This document shows positions 63,414 through 64,000 of a stretch of 64,000 nucleotides of DNA, piece by piece. Positions within the stretch are counted from its first letter, which is position 1; the number at the start of each line of letters is the position of its first letter. The position numbers were made by a program, and so were the translations under genes. The notes under the pieces were generated by a model. That model saw nothing but the letters and a program-made list of their open reading frames with translations, made no database searches and was not told where the DNA came from. Origin of the DNA: Shewanella japonica (GTDB taxonomy: Bacteria; Pseudomonadota; Gammaproteobacteria; Enterobacterales; Shewanellaceae); NCBI RefSeq assembly GCF_002075795.1, contig NZ_CP020472.1:107001-171000 (forward strand), given 5' to 3'.

Positions 63414-64000
63414 TTAATTTAGCGCAAACTTCACCGGGACTCTTACTGTGTAAGCAAAAGCGGTTTGCGGTGAAGGTGCGGCAAATTTCCACTTTTCAAC
63501 AGCATCAATCGCAGCTGCATCAAGTAGGCTATAACCTGAACTATTAACTAAAGTGAGCGAAAGTTGCTCACCAATTTGATTAAACATGACTTCCACTGTC
63601 GCTGTGCCCTCAAAGCCTCTTTTACGTGCTTTTCTTGGGTAATTAGGTTGTGATGGCGGCGCTGAAAATGTCGGTTTCTGTAACGCGACGGTTTGTTGAG
63701 TAACGCCTTGTTGGGCCTCCACTTGTTGCTGTTCATGGGTTGCACTTGCATCTGTGCTGGCAAGTTCGGTATCTGATATTTCGGTTTGAGGTTGCTCGGT
63801 CACAGGCGTCGGTGTGGGTTCAACGACTTCTTGCTCAATGACTTCTTCAACTTTTGCGATGACGTTATCGGGTGCTGGCTTTTTAGGATCGGTTTTGACG
63901 ACTTTCTCAGGAATTGGCTTAGGTTCTGGTTTAACTTCTGGCTTCGGCTCTGGTTTAATTTCTGGCTTAAGCTCTGGAAGCACTTCTTCAATGGTTTGCT
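63414..64000 (-). CDS. tonB: TonB (partial, N terminus beyond the window)
   Basis: The frame is open to the right edge, so the N-terminal membrane anchor is missing. Visible are the Pro/Lys/Glu-rich periplasm-spanning linker (KPEPKPEVKPEPKPIPEK) and the C-terminal receptor-contact domain: PSQPNYPRKARKRGFEGTATV, then SGYSLLDAAAIDAVEKWKF and VPVKFAL. TonB couples ExbB/ExbD to outer-membrane heme receptors. It is 20 bases upstream of exbB. Confidence 0.92.
   Translation of the reverse strand, partial: QTIEEVLPELKPEIKPEPKPEVKPEPKPIPEKVVKTDPKKPAPDNVIAKVEEVIEQEVVEPTPTPVTEQPQTEISDTELASTDASATHEQQQVEAQQGVTQQTVALQKPTFSAPPSQPNYPRKARKRGFEGTATVEVMFNQIGEQLSLTLVNSSGYSLLDAAAIDAVEKWKFAAPSPQTAFAYTVRVPVKFALN

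Noticed and set aside
1..64000. CRISPR arrays, tRNA or rRNA genes, prophage or intact insertion sequence
   Set aside because: No regularly spaced direct repeats, no cloverleaf sequence, no integrase, capsid or transposase gene found.

Overview
The window reads as a chromosomal segment of a marine gammaproteobacterium of the Shewanella type. Supporting signs are the moderate, slightly AT-rich base composition, an MneA-type manganese exporter, a YqiJ/YqiK flotillin pair, prlC, gor, ribB, rlmJ and rsmJ of typical length, a TonB/ExbB/ExbD-HmuTUV heme system with HutW, and many c-di-GMP and chemotaxis proteins. The genus is an inference from protein resemblance. I see no tRNA, rRNA, CRISPR array, prophage or intact insertion sequence. 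About 55 genes fill the window.

Layout. 1-7.4 kb: the tail of a membrane protein, cyanase, an unrecognised 172-residue protein divergent from a large XRE/IrrE-like regulator, the YqiJ-YqiK flotillin pair, and a translationally coupled amidotransferase/periplasmic-protein pair. 7.8-16.6 kb: an S9 peptidase, a BCCT transporter, an excisionase-HTH regulator with a ligand domain, glutathione reductase, a secreted small protein and an outer-membrane protein. 16.9-24.2 kb: oligopeptidase A, a PilZ protein, ribB behind an FMN riboswitch, a thioesterase, a glycosylase-like protein, and a divergent TetR/metallo-hydrolase pair sharing a perfect palindrome. 24.5-34.8 kb: an RND efflux pair, a thioredoxin-like protein, an AbgT transporter, and a lytic transglycosylase-M28 peptidase-lipoprotein run.

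35-41 kb: divergent rlmJ and rsmJ, a manganese exporter behind a yybP-ykoY riboswitch, a DmeF-MarR operon with two operator-like palindromes, and a TPR-GGDEF protein. 42.3-46.1 kb: a three-gene operon predicted to make and recycle the compatible solute glucosylglycerate (HAD phosphatase, GT81 synthase, GH13_18 phosphorylase). 46.2-55.4 kb: a chemoreceptor, an orphan ModA-like binding protein, a diguanylate cyclase, small membrane proteins, and GNAT, FMN-reductase, VOC and LysR genes. 55.5-64 kb: the heme island, with HutW under a clear Fur box, an ABC exporter, and hmuV-hmuU-hmuT-exbD-exbB-tonB on the minus strand. TonB is cut by the window edge.

How the genes fit together. Metal and redox homeostasis recur: a Mn2+ exporter with its riboswitch, a Co/Ni-type CDF exporter with MarR control, Fur-controlled heme use, and glutathione reductase. 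Osmotic adaptation is the second theme, through the BCCT transporter and the glucosylglycerate operon. The items most worth checking are the complete glucosylglycerate cycle, the Mn riboswitch with competing hairpins, the uncharacterised IrrE-like regulator with its divergent partner, the coupled amidotransferase/periplasmic pair, two copies of a 21-bp fragment resembling an IS1 InsA zinc finger, and a 165-bp MITE-like element inside the heme island.
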